Shown here piece after piece: positions 36,967-48,700 of a DNA stretch of 64,000 nucleotides. The notes under the pieces are model-generated. The model was not told where the DNA came from. It made no database searches and saw nothing but the letters and a program-made list of their open reading frames with translations. The stretch spans positions 34,067,898 to 34,131,897 of the forward strand of contig CM036617.1 in the NCBI GenBank assembly GCA_020746105.1, written 5' to 3'. This DNA is from Trogon surrucura (Eukaryota > Chordata > Aves > Trogoniformes > Trogonidae). A program made the position numbers and the translations under genes. How positions within the stretch are numbered: position 1 is the stretch's first letter; every line of letters starts with the position of its first letter.

Positions 36967-39900
36967 ACTGCAGTCCCTAACTCCAGCAGTAGAAATAGTT
37001 CCTGGTGACAGCTGGTTTCTCAGAGGGAATGGGAGAACACTTCTCAGAAGGTGTTCCAGCCAGATGCCTTCATGGCTTCTGTATAATGAAGGAGAAAGGG
37101 GAGGGAGACTGGGGTTAAGGTTTTGGTCACAAGGAAATAAGATGGACCCCACAGAATTTGGGCTGCCCCAAGGTAGAACAATAATAGTCCAAACTCTCAT
37201 CCTTGCAGTTTTGTCCATGCATTTTCATCAATGCCCATGGAACTGAGTTAAAGCTTGTGCTCTAAAAGGAAAGAAACCAGGGAAAGAACTGGGAAGCCAG
37301 TCCAACTGCCATAGCTGGTGGGAGACCCAACACCCACAGACCTGGTAGGTGGGAGACACAGTTTCATGCTTCTGCATTGCCTCAAGGCTTCCTGTGCTGT
37401 CTTGGACAAAACTCACAGCCTGACAGTGCCTCAGTTCTCCACAGCAGGAGGAAGAAGGCAAGAGCTTTTCCGGGGCCCACGGCAGCATGCATGCTTGGAT
37501 GGGATAAACCTTATATACTGAGATGCTGAGTGCCAGGCAAAAGTGGTGGATATTTAGGTGGACAGGCAAAAATTTAAGCAGAAGCTGCCTTGTAGTCCTT
37601 AATGAAGACACCTCTAGTAGCTTCAGAAAAGAGGTGATGTGAAGACCTCCCTGAAGTGTTTCACCAAATAAATCCTGATTATTTGGGCTTTGCGCAGATA
37701 AATTGATTGTTACCCTAACTTCTTAAAGCATATAAGTATTTAAGCTGCCTTAAATCTTTAAGGTAGCACAATGTAAGCATTAAAGTTAACTTAAATCCTT
37801 ATTAAATCTTCTAGGTGCTTAAAGCATTTAAGCCATTTTTAAGTCTTTTTAGAATGACTGCTGATTTCCATGGGAGGATACAATACTGAAAGACACTTTC
37901 TGTGCAACATCCCCTTAAAGTTAAAGCTGTCAGACAAACCCATGTGTCATATGCAGCCACCTTATAAGGAAAGATTTGAAAAATATCTAGACTTAATTTT
38001 CCTATGATTTCAGAATTGGTCCTGGATTCACAGTGATGCTTATAAAAGGGACAGGGTTTCAAAAACACAATGATCAATCCATCAGTTCATGCTGGTGGTT
38101 TATATTATCCCATATCATGGCTTTACCATGCTGGTCTGTGGTACATGCTTCAGAAGATGACAGAAAAAGTTGAAAATGAGTGAGTACCCTGCGCATACAG
38201 CGACAATCACAGCTCACAAATAACCAAAAGCTTTCTTCTCTGGCTTTTCAGCAGTGACCTTTGGATTGCAATCAACCTTGGAACGTTCCATCTGAAAAGG
38301 CAACATTTTTGGCATGCCATGAAAGCAAGGCTTTATAGTAGAAACTACTTTTGCAACTTTTACTGTATGTTTTGCACTCAAGAGGATGGTGTAACAAACT
38401 GCCGAGCGTAGCGAATCTTTCTATGAAAACGGATCCAGTCCAGCTAACCCTGCCCTACACGTACAGCCGAACAAACCGCTTAACCCCTTGCACAAGGGCT
38501 ACATGTGTGAGAAAGGCTCTAGAGGACTGGATCATTGGCTGACAGAGGGCTTTTCCAACAACATCTGCTGTAACTCCAACATTTTCTGGTTCTTAACTTC
38601 TCTTGCTGGGTCATATCCTTTATACAAGTTAAGACTCTGACTGGCTGATGAATGTCTCCCATCTGCTTCATTTTGGACTGGTGGTGTCTGGGAACCAGGC
38701 TGCTTCCTTCAGGCCCTTAGCTTGTGCTGATATTGCAGGCATCCACTGAAACTGCCCTCCAAAGTCAGTCGAGAGAGAAGATCCCCAGCAAGGGCAAGCC
38801 AGAGAAACATCTCACTTAAGTGTAGACCACTGTGCTGGGACACAGGCTTTCCTCTTGGAATCCTTTAAGGACTAGCATTACTGGATTTTCAAGGGACTCC
38901 TAATAAAATCCATTGCTAGGTGCGTCATCTGGTCAGACCTAGTCACCCTTCATAGTCAATGGGCAGGGATGGGCACTTTTAGGAAACAATTCCCCCGGCC
39001 TGTTTCACACATCTCTCCTAGTAAAAAAGGCAGCTGTGCCTTAAAACAAGCCCATTGCTGTCCTCTGTGAAGCCAGATAACTAGCCAGACATAAGCATCC
39101 ACAGTGCACTTTTGAGATGAAACCTTGCACCTAGGTACAAGCTAAGTGCTTAAATTGGCCAGACTGGATCTTATCGTGTATGCTCTGGCGTGCATAAACA
39201 AAAGCGAATGACTTCCACGCCCACGTCTCGAGGTCAGTTTTGAAGTCCCCCTATACTCTGCAAAATGCCATTGCTATTGAATCATGGGTTCAGACTAGTT
39301 TTTCCTCCTTTCACTTAATCGCAAACGGTTAGTGTATGCCATAAAAGGTTTATGCAAGCATACCCAAGTGGTTTTGAATGCTTTCCACTTCCCTGCCTTT
39401 GCACGTGAGAACTTGCTAACTCCTATTTGCAGATTCTCAGCAGATCCGGGGTTTATGACTGAATGCCTCCAAGTTGGGGTATGCAAACGGACGGCAGTGT
39501 TTGGAGTCAGTGACCGCATTCATGCCCACGATAATCGCGAGCATATACAAGCCACGGGGAATTGTTAAAATGGAGACTGATTTGACTATAACAAAAGTCT
39601 CGACTGAGTTTTGTCATAGAGTGCCTCATTAGTCTGATATTTTTTGTGACATTGCCTAGGCTGTATATAGGAATAGAGGTATTTTTCCTGTCTCACACTT
39701 GAGCAATAGGGAAAAATTCCCGTGTCAGCCCAAAACAGGCCAGCTACCCACATCACAGCTGTGTATCTGAAGGGACTGAGCCTGCAAGATGCTGAACATC
39801 CCCCACTGATGAGAGGAGCCAGGTAGTTATTTGCCTCAGCCTCTGGGATAATCTAGCCCTAAAAGGGAATGGAAAGTTCAAGGGCTTATTTAAAAGCTCT

Positions 39901-40104
39901 GTGCCCAAACTTAGCTCGTGCAAAAGGAATCTGCAGACTGAGTGAGTGCAATCTGCTGCACGGCTCCCTCTCCTCGTTACCTACCAGGATGAGCGAAGAA
40001 GTATCACAGCCCGAGCAGAGATTGCACCTGTGAAACCAGAGGGAATTCTCACACACAGAGTAGCGTCTAATGGATGATGTAAATATGCAACATGCTTAGG
40101 TACA
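36967..40104. other. Unique stretch, no gene recognised
   Basis: No gene recognised. 37721-37850 is unusually rich in TTAA (listed separately). 39155-39570 is somewhat richer in CpG (for example GGACGG, GACCGC, AATCGCGAG) and could be a conserved element. Confidence 0.5.
37721..37850. repeat. TTAA-rich degenerate repeat
   Basis: About eleven TTAA tetramers in 130 bases, mostly as CTTAAAG, TTTAAG or ATTAAA. The two ends resemble each other (TTCTTAAAGCATATAAG near 37720 and TGCTTAAAGCATTTAAG near 37816), suggesting a decayed internal duplication. No known family assigned. Confidence 0.55.
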
Positions 40105-40460
40105 GCAGACCAGCTCGTGGGCATTGGGGCCAGTATTCCAACCCAGAGCACAAGGAGCAAAGGGAAGAGGGCTGGCTGCGCTCTTGCTCATGCAGCCCAG
40201 GGTGACGGTGATCTGCTCTGCTGCCATGAGGTTCTGCTGGCTCATGGTCACCTTGCTGGACACCAGAACCCCCAGGTCCTTCTCTGCAGAGCTGCTTTCT
40301 AGCTGGTTGTCCCCAGACTCCACAAGGTTATTCCTCCCCAGGGGCACAGCTTTGCATTTCCCATGCTCAGCTTCATAATGTTCCTGTGGGATCACTTCTC
40401 CAGCCTCCCTAGGTCCCTGTGCCCTGCTCTAGAGCTTACTGACTGCTCCCCCTGACCTAG
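40105..40460 (-). mobile_element. CR1 LINE, internal fragment lacking its 3' end
   Basis: Minus-strand frame (40096-40395) reads HGKCKAVPLGRNNL, then DNQLESSSAEKDLGVLVSSK, then TMSQQNLMAAEQITVTLGCM and SKSAASPL, the CR1 ORF2 segment after the RT core. It then leaves the family around the expected LPLYSAL...HLEYC block, which survives only as CALGWNTGPN in a distorted form. The last 500 or so bases of a normal CR1 are absent, which is unusual because CR1 normally keeps its 3' end. Weak similarity may extend to about 40500 on the 5' side. Confidence 0.88.
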
Positions 40461-41265
40461 TTGCACTAGTGACCTCACTGATGAGGCAATCTGTCGTGTT
40501 GTCAGGTCACACTCCTGAATCAAAACCTGTCAAACTCCTCCACCTGGACTCTGAACCACTGCCCACCACCCTTTGACTCTGGCAATCCAGCCAATTTACC
40601 ACCTACCTTATATCCAAATCACTGTAATTAGAGCAAGTCCTATCAAGCATTAAGTTTACAGATGAAGCCACCATGGTCAGGAATTCAAAATATATCTGCC
40701 TTTCCTTTTGAATGCTGTCATACCTCTTTGAAAGAGAGCCATTTGTCTTCTCCCCCGCTATCTAGGCATGCAAAATGATTCAAACTGCTGATCCCATGAG
40801 AAACAGCAAATGTCATCAGAGACATCATAGAAACTATCCATTTGGCTCTCTAACAATAGTACTCACTAGTGAGGTGGTGTAAATTATATTTAATGGATTA
40901 CAGATCAAAGGCCCTGAACCAATCCTTGGTATCATCTCACTTATTACTTGGCCAGAGCAAAGACAATATTCCTGGTATGCTGAGACATCTCTGTTTATAT
41001 GAATGATCTGAAAGAGAGATTTGTAGTTGTTCCAGCAAGATTCATAAAAAATATACTGCATGCTTAGCTATCGAAGAGACGGAAACCATGTGCAAATGCA
41101 CTGTTGTTAAATTGCTGATCACCTGCAGAGACAATGACCTCGATTCTGCAGCACCCTCTTAATAGCTAAGGTGAGCGATCCTTTGCGACTGCAGTCAGAA
41201 GTTCATTCTGTTTGCCAAGCCATTACGGTCATTATTCTAATTACCTATCAAGTCTTATTCTTGTG

Positions 41266-41350
41266 CGTGGTGCTGCACAAAGACAAAGGGAATATTGTTT
41301 TTGTCTCCCAAAGTTTGCACTCCTAATCAAAGAAGGAAAGCATTCAGGCA
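41266..41350 (+). repeat. Old SINE/LINE tail-like remnant (tentative)
   Basis: GTGGTGCTGCACAAAGACAA, TTTTTGTCTCCCAAAGTTTG and CACTCCTAATCAAAGAAGGA resemble a tail seen in ancient vertebrate repeats ('gcgctgtacaaacacaaa... agtccctgccccaaagagcttacaatctaa'). I cannot assign the family. Confidence 0.3.
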
Positions 41351-43698
41351 CCTAACAAATTGCATAAGTTAGGGATGGGTAGAAATTACCCCACGAATTA
41401 GCTAGGCTGCATTTGTGAGAAAAACGTCTGAGTGAAAAGCTGCTGTAGTGCTGTCAATCCTTGCGAAGTGAACTGCGGGAAGGCTGAGTGTCTAATAGCC
41501 TGGTTCACAGGCAGTAATTCCTCTGGAATATGGTGACTGATTTGCTTGACATTTCCTCTGGCATCGACAGTATTAGAACCATCAGGCAATTTCTGGGAAG
41601 CTAATTTGTTCCTTTCTACTATATGTTGATAAGGAACAAAGAGATGTTAAGTGCTCAAATCTCTCAAAAATCCAATGTGTTTTGGATGAAAATCTCAGGA
41701 ATCTTTTCCATAATGCAATGTAAGAATTTATACAATTCCCTTTTCTATTTCATTAACTGAGTTTCCTGCTGGCAGTATCCAAAATAAATCTGAGGTCTGG
41801 GATAACATATAGAGATGATTCTATAGGGAATTTTTTTTTTTAATTTAATCAATAATATGCCCTTATATGGAAATCTTGTCAGATATAATTATATATCCAA
41901 GCTGCATGCTTCTTAATGAGACTATTGCAGAGAAAAGCTGTGAACTGAAAAGGTTTCAGATTCCCAAAATATTCTACAGTCCCTGCACAGACGAAATTCC
42001 AGTGCTAGTGTGGCAGAGCTAGGAAGTCATTCTAACTCTCGTTTAACAAGCAGCAGAGAAATTTTTTTTACTTTTTTTTTTTTACTCTTTTTTGAGTTGT
42101 GGATAAGATCAAACCAGTCCCCAATGATACAACAGATTCACTAGACGGCAGTCTCTTGGTTTGGGTTCAAACAAGTTTGTACTGAATTAGATGGCCTGGC
42201 ACAAGAGACCGACCTATTTACTTTTGCCTATATACCTAACCTTTCCATTCCTGTTTTTGACACCGTACTTCAGAGAGAGCATTTTCTCCAATGTTTATTT
42301 TGGTTACTAAGCTCAGCTTGGCTTTTTTCAGTGCTTCTACTGCAGAGATAGTGACTACACACAACCACAGCCATTTGAGAGCCCATGGCTGCATGTCCAT
42401 GGCAGGAGAGCCCTAACCCTGATCTGCTGGAGTCAGCTCAAAAGCTGAGATGGATGCTCACTGTGTAGAAATATCTGTGTTTTTACTACTATGTTCCTTC
42501 CTTTTTACTTCTTCCACTGTCTGTTGCTACTCCCCATTCATCTAGGTCTCGGGCACAGAGTTAATACTTCCTGCTGCTTTATCCAAGGTGCAGGTTATAC
42601 ACACAGAGGCACAAGCTCATTTTTATGTGCAGGAGCCAGTTGGGCTAATTAGCTTGTGTGAAAATGAGCTGAATGGCTTTCAAGGTCACCTCATATCTGA
42701 GAATTTCTTTTGTGCTACATAGAGCTCAAACCTCCCCACAGACTCTCCCTCTCTACTCCCATTTTCTGCATTTTTCCAATATTTGGCAAACCCAACTCCC
42801 TTGTTACCCTAGGTCATGGACAGTTGACTTCACTCATTCTTCAAGCTCAATGGAAAGAAAGATTCAGGCCTGGAGTCCCGAGGTATCCCTGAAATGCACA
42901 TAACAGCTGATGAGCACATTGCCTGCTTTTCTGTTTGCTGCAGGTTGAAGATCAGTGCTCTCCATGGGTGAAATCAGCTCCTTGTGGAAGACTAGGCAAG
43001 AATTCAGATTTTTCAGCTTTTAAAAGCTACTTCTTATTTATTAGTACAAGCATTTCACAGTGTGCAGATTCCTAAAGCATGATTTGCTTTTTCTCTTTTT
43101 AGTAGTTTAGAGAAAGGAAATATCCTTGCAAGAATAAATTAGTGAGTAAAGACTGAGCCCCAGGTGTAGTTTGATCTCAGACTCAGACTTTGCGTACACT
43201 TACAGTGGTGCAAGCTCCTGTGCTCAAAGGAGCGTGCTGGCTCACAGTGGCACAACTTGGAGGATGTTTAAAGGTACACACTGAATGCAAAGAAAATCAG
43301 CCGTATACAGATGATGGTTCTGCTAATATGTTTATGCAAAACTTGTCCTTTGATTTTCCCAAGGCATGGGCAAATGCATGCAAGCAACGTTAATGATTAG
43401 CTACAGAAAGTATCGATGACTGTGAGCTCTTATTTTACCAACAGAGTTGCATGCGTAGGCAGGCATAAAGCTTAACCATCTTATTAGGGAAGGTCAAAGG
43501 GCTGGGATCCACGCACGTATTTTAGGCACTTACATCCCACGTAGGCGCTGGCAGCCAGACTCTCCCCACCTAACACCAGGCATGTTATAAAGGTGCTTAC
43601 GCTTGGAGCTTAGTCACCCAAGTCAGTGAGAAAAAACAGGCGTTTTCGGGGGTCATTTCAGATCTGAGCAACCCCTCAGAGCCACACACGTCTGTGGA

Positions 43699-43723
43699 GG
43701 GAGCCTGCTTCAAACAGGCTCCC
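43699..43723. repeat. 9-bp perfect inverted repeat beside a CR1 terminus
   Basis: GGGAGCCTG (43699-43707), a 7-base spacer, then CAGGCTCCC (43715-43723). It lies a few bases outside the CR1 3' end that starts at 43728. Confidence 0.75.
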
Positions 43724-43727
43724 AGTT

Positions 43728-43805
43728 CACAGAATCACAGAATGTTATGGGTTGGAAGGGACCTCTGGAGTTCATCAAGTCCAACTCCCCTGCCAGAGCA
43801 GTTGC
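43728..43805 (-). mobile_element. CR1 LINE, very short 3' end
   Basis: CACAGAATCACAGAATG, GGTTGGAAGGGACCTCTGG and AGTCCAACTCCCCTGCCAGA match the minus-strand CR1 terminus. Similarity stops at about 43805, so only about 80 bases were copied or kept. Confidence 0.9.
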
Positions 43806-45344
43806 GCTGCCTGAGGTGCCCAAGGGCAGCGAGAGCAGGTTTGGTGCTTTGCAGGACTGCAAATGAAGACAACCACTATCCCGGTGAATGCGGTCCACAA
43901 ACAAGCCCAGAGAGAAATTTTGTGTGAGAGATTGAAGAGCACTTCTGTTAGCAGCAAAAACATGAAAAAAAATAATAAAAAGGCAGTGCTTTACTCTCCA
44001 GGAGTGGGGGATAGAGACATCAGCATAACCCAAACCTTAGCTGGACAGCTGTTGAACCTTCATTTCTGCCTTTCAGACTATTTCCATTCCAATGTTTGAG
44101 TGTCTTCCTGAGGATGCTGGGCTTTTGCATGCTGTGAAGAAGTTTCAAGTTAGGCCCATATCTTAAAAGAGCACCAACTCCTGTCGCACTGTTAATTTGG
44201 TTTTTCTTTCTGTGAGCCACCTAGTATGGAGAGGAATTAAACCCCACAAAATTAGCTACCTGCAAGTAATGCAAAGAATACCTAGAATGCTTAACCCTTG
44301 ATAGAGTGTGTTTCTCCAGTACTTAGAGTTTAATTAACTCATTTCCAGAGCTGTGCTAGTCCAGTTTAGAGCACACCAATGCAAACATTTATTTGCAGCT
44401 GCCTGCATTGAGGTTACAAATCAACTAATGATGTAATATTTTCTCTTGGAACTTATTCTATGAAGATGATTCATACTGGACAGCTAAATGCCATCAGTGT
44501 TGTGTCAGATTTTACTGACTAAAATATTTTTCCATATGTGATAGTGGACTGTTCTCATTAATGGCTGAGCTGTAAAATCTTGCTTTCCCTCTTATTTATG
44601 ATACTGGAAAAGATCCAATGTAGCACAGTACATGTGTAAGTCATTACTCTTCCTCTGAGCTCCCCCCTCAAGTATGGAATGTTACTGTATTTTAATGTAT
44701 TACAGAAATAAACAAATGTTATACATGTGGGGGATGAGTATAAATCAGACATGATTCAAAGGGCAAAGAGGCTAAACAGAGTTTGCTGGGCCTGAAAATC
44801 TCTGGAGCACAAGGGCTATTGTGGTGGTGGAGGGATGCTGTGCTGCTGCGCAGTGCCTCCGCTTCACCAGTTTGGTCACATCCAACCCTGCATATTGCCA
44901 GGTTTCCAGTTCATGTAAGTTTTCAGGGCTGATTTTTCAAGGGCTCAGGATATCTGATATGGTTTGGGCCATGAGGTCTGCGCAACAGGCAATGATGCTC
45001 CTTACTGCTGCATCCCAAAGCCTGGCACAGGGAGCCTTTCCCTCCCAGTGGCACCTCCTCAGAGGGCACCAGAGCTCCTGTCCTCAGACTCCTCAGGGCC
45101 AGATCAAGACCCTGAGCAGTCCCATCCCCATCTCAGCAGCTTTAGCCAGCCACTGCCATGGTGTCCACACTTCTTCTCTCTAAGGCAAGCAAAAGCTGGT
45201 GGAACTTAAATGCAGAGACATCCCTGAGAACAGAGATCTCCTGAGTGCCTATTTTAACCCTTCTTCTCTTCTGGTCCTACAAATTTTGCATTTGTCCTTG
45301 TGCTAGTGGCCCGATTTGCAAAGGAAGACTATGGTTGTTCGGTC
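43806..45344. other. Unique stretch, no gene recognised
   Basis: Nothing recognised. Frames near 44821-45209 are open in two phases but low in complexity. Confidence 0.5.
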
Positions 45345-45713
45345 TGCAGGAAAGAAGGCTCCGAGGAGACCTTACTGTGGCCTTCCAAGGAGGCCTACAA
45401 GAAAGCTGGTGAGGAGCTTTTTAGGATGTCAGGTAGTGCTAGGACTAGAGAGAATGGATTAAAGCTAGAGATGGATCGATTCAGATTGGGTGTTAGGAAG
45501 AAGTTCTTCACCATGAGGGTGGTGAGGCACTGGAACAGGTTGCCCAGAGGTGGTGGAAGCTTCATCTCCAGAAGTTTTTAAGGCCAGGCTCGATGGGGCT
45601 CTGAGCAGCCTGATCTAGTGGGGGATGCCCCTGCCTATGGCAGGGGGGTTGGAACTAGATGATCTTTAAGGTCCCTTCCAACCCTGCCAATTCTATGGTT
45701 CTATGATTCTATG
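45345..45713 (+). mobile_element. CR1 LINE, 3' fragment (ATTCTATG tail, young-looking)
   Basis: Sense-strand CR1 3' end. CTCCGAGGAGACCTTACTGT and GGCCTTCCAAGGAGGCCTAC correspond to the LRGDLI...FQYLKG segment, with about ten bases missing. It continues through [20 protein letters not shown], a one-base shift near GGTGGTGG, GGAACTAGATGATCTTTAAG and a terminal (ATTCTATG)n tail at 45690-45713. It is a different subfamily from the ATTCTGTG copies and resembles those at 53.8 and 59.3 kb. Confidence 0.95.
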
Positions 45714-48700
45714 GTGATGCCCTTTTCCGAGGAGTTGTGACTTAAGTGCCCTCACCTCAGGAAGCGAGCTGTCCCCTGGTCCCCACAGTATCGTCACCAC
45801 AGTGTCACCACCAAAAGGGCAGGAGTGTTTTGGAGAGATCTCATAGCCCCACTGGGTGCAGGATCATGGTCGCTATGCTAGTGGGTGACATGTGTACCGG
45901 CAGGGAAAAGGGGTCACTGAGAACTGAGGGCACACACAGCTTCTGTCTTGCTTGAACTCTTTCCCCTTTCCCCAAAACAGGATGGCTTCATCCCTGCTAC
46001 ATGTGGACAGTCCCAAGCTTTTGCTCCGGGCTCATCAGCCTTGTTCCAGGCACCAAATCCACTCCTAAACATGTTGTGTAGGTGATGTAGCTGCCTAACC
46101 TGGGCCAGCAGAGATAGCTGGTAAGTGGCCACCCAAACTTTGGCTATCACATCTCCTATTCTGGAGGTGCCCTGATCGCGTTGGATCAGGCTTTGAGTCT
46201 GCTGTACTGAATTCACCAGCCCAAGCATTTATGCTTTCACCAATGCTCTGTCACGTAGGGAGCAAGTTAAAAAAATATTCCTCCTGCAAGAGCCTTTTCT
46301 TCCCTGTAGATCAATGAGTACAACTTCATTTGACATCAGCGAGAGCTCTGTCACAGATCAAGAGCAGTAAATGGCCTAACGGAAAGAATAATAATGTTAT
46401 CATGCGTACATACCGCTTCTCATCCACCTAGCGGTTTTAAAGACCTCCCTCTTGGCGAGCTTGCTGGTCATAATGCTCAGCCTCAGCTAATTCATATCTT
46501 TTAATTATCTTTTCAAAGGCACTATCAAAAACCAGGAGGAAAATGGAAAAGCACAGAATACGTGGATTGCAAGCTGAAATGAGATGCTCTAAAAGTTGAG
46601 TCTTTCCTCCTTTGAAATATAATAGGCAGTGTAAGTTTAAAAAAAAAGTAACCTTTGTTAGAAGCAACATAATTTAAAAGCTGTGAGCCCAAGATTTAAT
46701 TTCATCCATAAGCTACCATATAATACTTTTTTGACCTCAAGTTGTTTTATATCGCTTTTTTCTTGCACCTATTAATGCTAAGAGGCACATCATTATAAGC
46801 CTCTGGATTATTTGCTAATGCAACATTTTCATTGCAGTTAAAGTGGGAAGAAAATCTATTTGTTGTGGGATTTTATTTTTCATAGTGTTTTTTTCCATGG
46901 ATGTTTCATCTTGTGGGTACCTTTCATCTAATACAATATTAGCATTCATGATGGGGCTGACTGCTTCCTTGATATTCACTTGAAGCTGGATAACAAAGTA
47001 GGAAAGAGTAAGAGAAAGACAGTAGAAATAGAAAACTCTTACATATATATGATGGTTACTTGTCTAGCAGCAGCATCATTATGTCCCCAAGAAACTGTTT
47101 ATCTGTTTGAGACTTTATTCTTGTTTTGATGTTTTGTGGCTCAATGGGCACTTACAATAATTATTTTTATTTTTCCCTTTTGATTGCATAGCAAAAATGT
47201 GCTGGCACTGTCACAGAGTCAGTGGTCTCATTCACTTATAGTTCCAGAAGTGGAATTACCAGAAAATATTTTTTAGGATATTTTGCAGTGACCCAAATAG
47301 CACACACAGATGCAAGTAAAGCTAAATTATTTTCTGTATTTATTTTGGCATCCAGAAAATTATAAATCATCATCCTGTTATTATAAGTGGTCATTAGGAA
47401 AAAAATCCAGAGATTCTTGATATCATAATTGAGAAACTTAAAAATGAGGGAGAGTGTGATATTGTCAATAAATTGCAATGGACTGATTTTCAGGAAATAT
47501 TCTATGTCAGGTATCACCATACGGGAAAATTCCTACACAATGAATAAATAATAATAGCTTGTACATGAGGAATCACAATAAAAGCATTTGTGCTTAGTTT
47601 CAAAATGTACTGAAGAACCAAAATTAAACACGTGCTTCCCCTTCCTCAGCCAATTCATCTCAATCTTCAATGGGGAAGCAGAAGCGCATCTGTACGTGAC
47701 ACAATAAAATGCAGAAATTGGAACTACTGATAGAAAATTATTTTAGGCTAATTGCTGTTTGCATTTAGTTTGTTCCTTGGATATGAACGAGTTGTTATTA
47801 ACCAAATGTTCAAAATGTTGACACATCAATCTGCCTTCCTTGCGTGGCTTGAGACACGAGCCTTGGGGATCACAAAGGATTACGAGGAAAGAGACATTTT
47901 AACGTGAAACCTGCAGCAATGTGCTGCAGTCCTTAAAGAGAAGAGAGCGAGCTTCCTTCATGGCAGGGAAGGATTTCATGCAGGAATTCTGAAACTTTAG
48001 GAGGGGGCAATTGCAATTTAATTCACACGATGAAATGGGCTCTTCAGCAGAGCCCTGTGTTCCACCAGGAGAGCTGAGGAGAACTTGGCTTGTCCAGCGA
48101 AGCCTTGGGACAGATGAAAACATATGAAAATGTCTGATATTCTTCCCCACCAGCATTTGGGTGTTAAGAGAGCACAGGGCAAAAAGCTGAAATGCCTTGC
48201 GAGCAGCTGCCCGTCGTTTGGGACCCTGCCAGCTGCCGAGCGGTGAGGAGATGCGCAGCTCCGACAGGCTCTTCGTTAAGAGCGAGAAAACAGGCATGCC
48301 AGGTAGCCAGGCACCACTTCTTGGCTGGCTGGCACGATTCAGATGACACGAAGGATTACCAAGCCCGTATGCTATTTCTTCCTCTATTTTAACTCCTTTG
48401 AGTTGCTGCTAACGAGCAAAAGCAGCTTGTTCCCAGCTTCCAGAATGCTCCTCGTGTCAGGCTCTGAAGCAATTTCTTTTGCAGAGGTCACGACTGAACC
48501 TCAGAGGGGTTAAGTGCCTTTCCCAGGACTGGAGGGCGACAGCAATCAGGGCTATGGGGAGCGATGACGAAGATAGGTCACGCAGCAAAACAATTGCAAG
48601 TCAGGAAAGGAATCTGGGCCATGGGATGCTTCAGACCCCCGCACAGCCGGACGTACGCGCTGCACGGTGGGAATAAGAAAGAGGACATTGTTTCTTCAAA

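Larger units (their letters stand above)
40461..43727. other. Unique stretch with a possible old SINE/LINE tail
   Basis: No gene recognised. 41266-41350 has a vertebrate old-repeat look (listed separately). T-rich tract at 42061-42092. GCTAATTAGC, a palindromic homeodomain-type core, occurs near 42643. Confidence 0.5.

Noticed and set aside
43701..43723. Rho-independent-terminator-like hairpin
   Set aside because: Bacterial terminators are not expected here and no T-run follows; kept only as an inverted repeat.
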